The notes under the pieces were generated by a model that saw only the letters and a list, made by a program, of their open reading frames with translations, was not told the origin of the DNA and made no database searches. This document shows, piece by piece, positions 6,098 to 7,204 of a stretch of 7,204 nt of DNA (its first letter is position 1; each line of letters begins with the position of its first letter). The translations under genes and the position numbers were made by a program. The stretch comes from an uncultured Granulosicoccus sp. Lineage in GTDB: Bacteria; Pseudomonadota; Gammaproteobacteria; Granulosicoccales; Granulosicoccaceae. Location of the stretch: positions 1-7,204 of the forward strand of contig CALLPU010000268.1 of assembly GCA_938016235.1 (NCBI GenBank), in the 5' to 3' direction.

Positions 6098-7204
6098 TCA
6101 ACAATCAATCTGCAGCTGTACCGGTATCTGGTCATCCTTTTCCGCCAGGCCCCTGAAGGATACGCCTAGCAACCGCACACCGTCCGACGCCGATCGGCGG
6201 CTCCAGCCTGCCGCTCTTGTCGCCTTGGTTTGCAATCCGGAGGCTAGTGCACGATCAAGCAGAAACGGCAGTGCCCTGTTGGCCGCAGCAGCATCCATCA
6301 CAGCGCGCGGTTCGGAATGGGCACGCGTGTAGGTACTGAAATCTGCGAAACGCACTTTTATCGTCAGGGTTGTTGCACACAGCATCTTGTTGTCGAGCTC
6401 ATCCAGCAACTCGTCGCTCAAGCTTGTCAGGATGTGCAGCATCTCATCGCGATTTGTGATGTTCTGGCTGAACGTACGCTCTGAACCCATCGACTTGCGG
6501 GTTCGACTGATCCTGACCTGTCGATGGTCAATGCCTCTTGCCACCCAGTAAAAGTAGTGGCTGCTTTTGCCGAACTCGCGAGCCAGCTCTTCTTCAGTCC
6601 ACAAGCGCAAATCAGCACCGGTGCGTATACCCAGATCGTGCATCTTCGCCTCGGTGACTTTGCCAACACCGTGAATTCGCCCCACCGGCAGTGCTGCAAC
6701 AAAAGCTTCACCGTGTTCAGGCAAAATACAGAAAAGTCCATCAGGCTTATCGTGATCAGAGGCGATCTTGGCCAGAAACTTGTTGTAGCTGACACCCGCT
6801 GAAGCCACCAGACGGGTTCGCTCCAGGATGAGGGCCTTGATTTCACGAGCCAGCTTGACTGCGGAGCCTCCGAATAACGTGTTATCCGTGACATCCAGAT
6901 AAGCCTCATCCAGCGACAGCGGTTCAATTTTATCGGTGAATTCACGGAAGACGCCCTGCACTTGCCGCGACACCTGCTGGTATACGGCAAAACGTGGCTT
7001 GACGAATTCCGCCTGTGGACAGCGACGCCCCGCCTCAGCACTGGGCATGGCAGAGTGCACACCAAATTTACGCGCTTCATAACTGCAAGCCGCAACCACC
7101 CCGCGGCCGTTGGGTTTGCCGCCAACAATAACGGGCCGCCCTTGTAACGAAGGATCATCACGCTGTTCCACCGATGCATAAAAGGCATCCATATCCACGT
7201 GAAT
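6098..7204 (-). CDS. dinB: DNA polymerase IV (Y-family translesion polymerase), 5' partial
   Basis: An error-prone polymerase that bypasses DNA lesions and extends misaligned primers, usually induced in the SOS response. The frame is open to the right edge, where it reads IHVDMDAFYASVE; the true start lies just outside, and alignment with E. coli DinB suggests only about four residues are missing. Counting from the Val codon at 7198-7196 as 1, the catalytic acids are Asp2 and Asp97/Glu98 (SLDEAYLD), matching E. coli Asp8, Asp103 and Glu104; the steric-gate position is Tyr7. SAGVSYNKFLAKIASDHDKP (133-152) is the family's palm/thumb signature, a helix-hairpin-helix-like segment (LPVGRIHGVGK) lies at 170-180, and the little finger starts near SMGSERTF (237-243). 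The C-terminal QLQIDC is a weak version of the beta-clamp-binding peptide. The promoter and any LexA box are outside the window. Confidence 0.95.
   Translation of the reverse strand: MHVDMDAFYASVEQRDDPSLQGRPVIVGGKPNGRGVVAACSYEARKFGVHSAMPSAEAGRRCPQAEFVKPRFAVYQQVSRQVQGVFREFTDKIEPLSLDEAYLDVTDNTLFGGSAVKLAREIKALILERTRLVASAGVSYNKFLAKIASDHDKPDGLFCILPEHGEAFVAALPVGRIHGVGKVTEAKMHDLGIRTGADLRLWTEEELAREFGKSSHYFYWVARGIDHRQVRISRTRKSMGSERTFSQNITNRDEMLHILTSLSDELLDELDNKMLCATTLTIKVRFADFSTYTRAHSEPRAVMDAAAANRALPFLLDRALASGLQTKATRAAGWSRRSASDGVRLLGVSFRGLAEKDDQIPVQLQIDC

Noticed and set aside
5815..6135. Minus-strand open frame of 106 residues with repeated SQITDHR peptide
   Set aside because: It is the antisense reading of the heptamer array, which has no stops on that strand, and it overlaps the conserved ends of the GGDEF-EAL gene and dinB.
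6427..7188. Minus-strand open frame of 253 residues in another frame of dinB
   Set aside because: It is a shadow of dinB, whose own frame carries all the catalytic motifs.
7196..7198. GTG as the dinB start codon
   Set aside because: The frame continues to the window edge with Ile-His, matching the IHVDMD of DinB proteins; the GTG encodes the conserved Val.

Overview
The window looks like a chromosomal segment of a gammaproteobacterium, with mid-50s GC by eye. The main pointer is a class II ribonucleotide reductase split into two adjacent genes (nrdJa and nrdJb), the arrangement known from Pseudomonas and some other proteobacteria. A parvulin of the PpiC type, a GGDEF/EAL protein and DNA polymerase IV fit this but are not specific. 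I cannot name the species.

Layout. Positions 1-1976 hold the 3' part of nrdJa. It enters the window inside an intein with a LAGLIDADG homing endonuclease (1-794) and continues as the C-terminal extein (795-1976). The intein sits directly in front of the reductase's thiyl-radical cysteine. nrdJb (1994-2764) follows after a 17-base gap and supplies the rest of the enzyme plus a cysteine-rich tail; a strong hairpin (2791-2820) comes after it. Three small genes then overlap by ATGA start/stop junctions: a CxxC/CxxC protein (2863-3102), an unrecognised 96-residue protein (3099-3389) and a 92-residue PpiC-type prolyl isomerase (3386-3664). A stretch of 457 bases without a gene (3665-4121) has a clean 9-bp hairpin just after ppiC, an AT-rich part with palindromes, and a leader with competing complementary segments.

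Positions 4122-5984 encode a membrane-anchored GGDEF-EAL protein, whose EAL half looks catalytically complete and whose GGDEF half is altered (AGDEF, no I-site). Its stop codon is the first three bases of an eleven-copy 7-bp tandem repeat (5982-6060), each copy carrying a GATC. On the other side, convergent, lies dinB (DNA polymerase IV, 6098-7204, minus strand), which runs off the right edge missing only a few N-terminal codons.

Functionally, nrdJa and nrdJb together make an oxygen-independent, adenosylcobalamin-dependent reductase that supplies deoxynucleotides. The other genes do not form an obvious pathway with it. No wholly new multi-gene system is evident. The most notable items are the intein at the radical cysteine of a split reductase, the GATC-bearing heptamer array between convergent genes, the small uncharacterised operon ending in ppiC, and the structured leader before the c-di-GMP gene.
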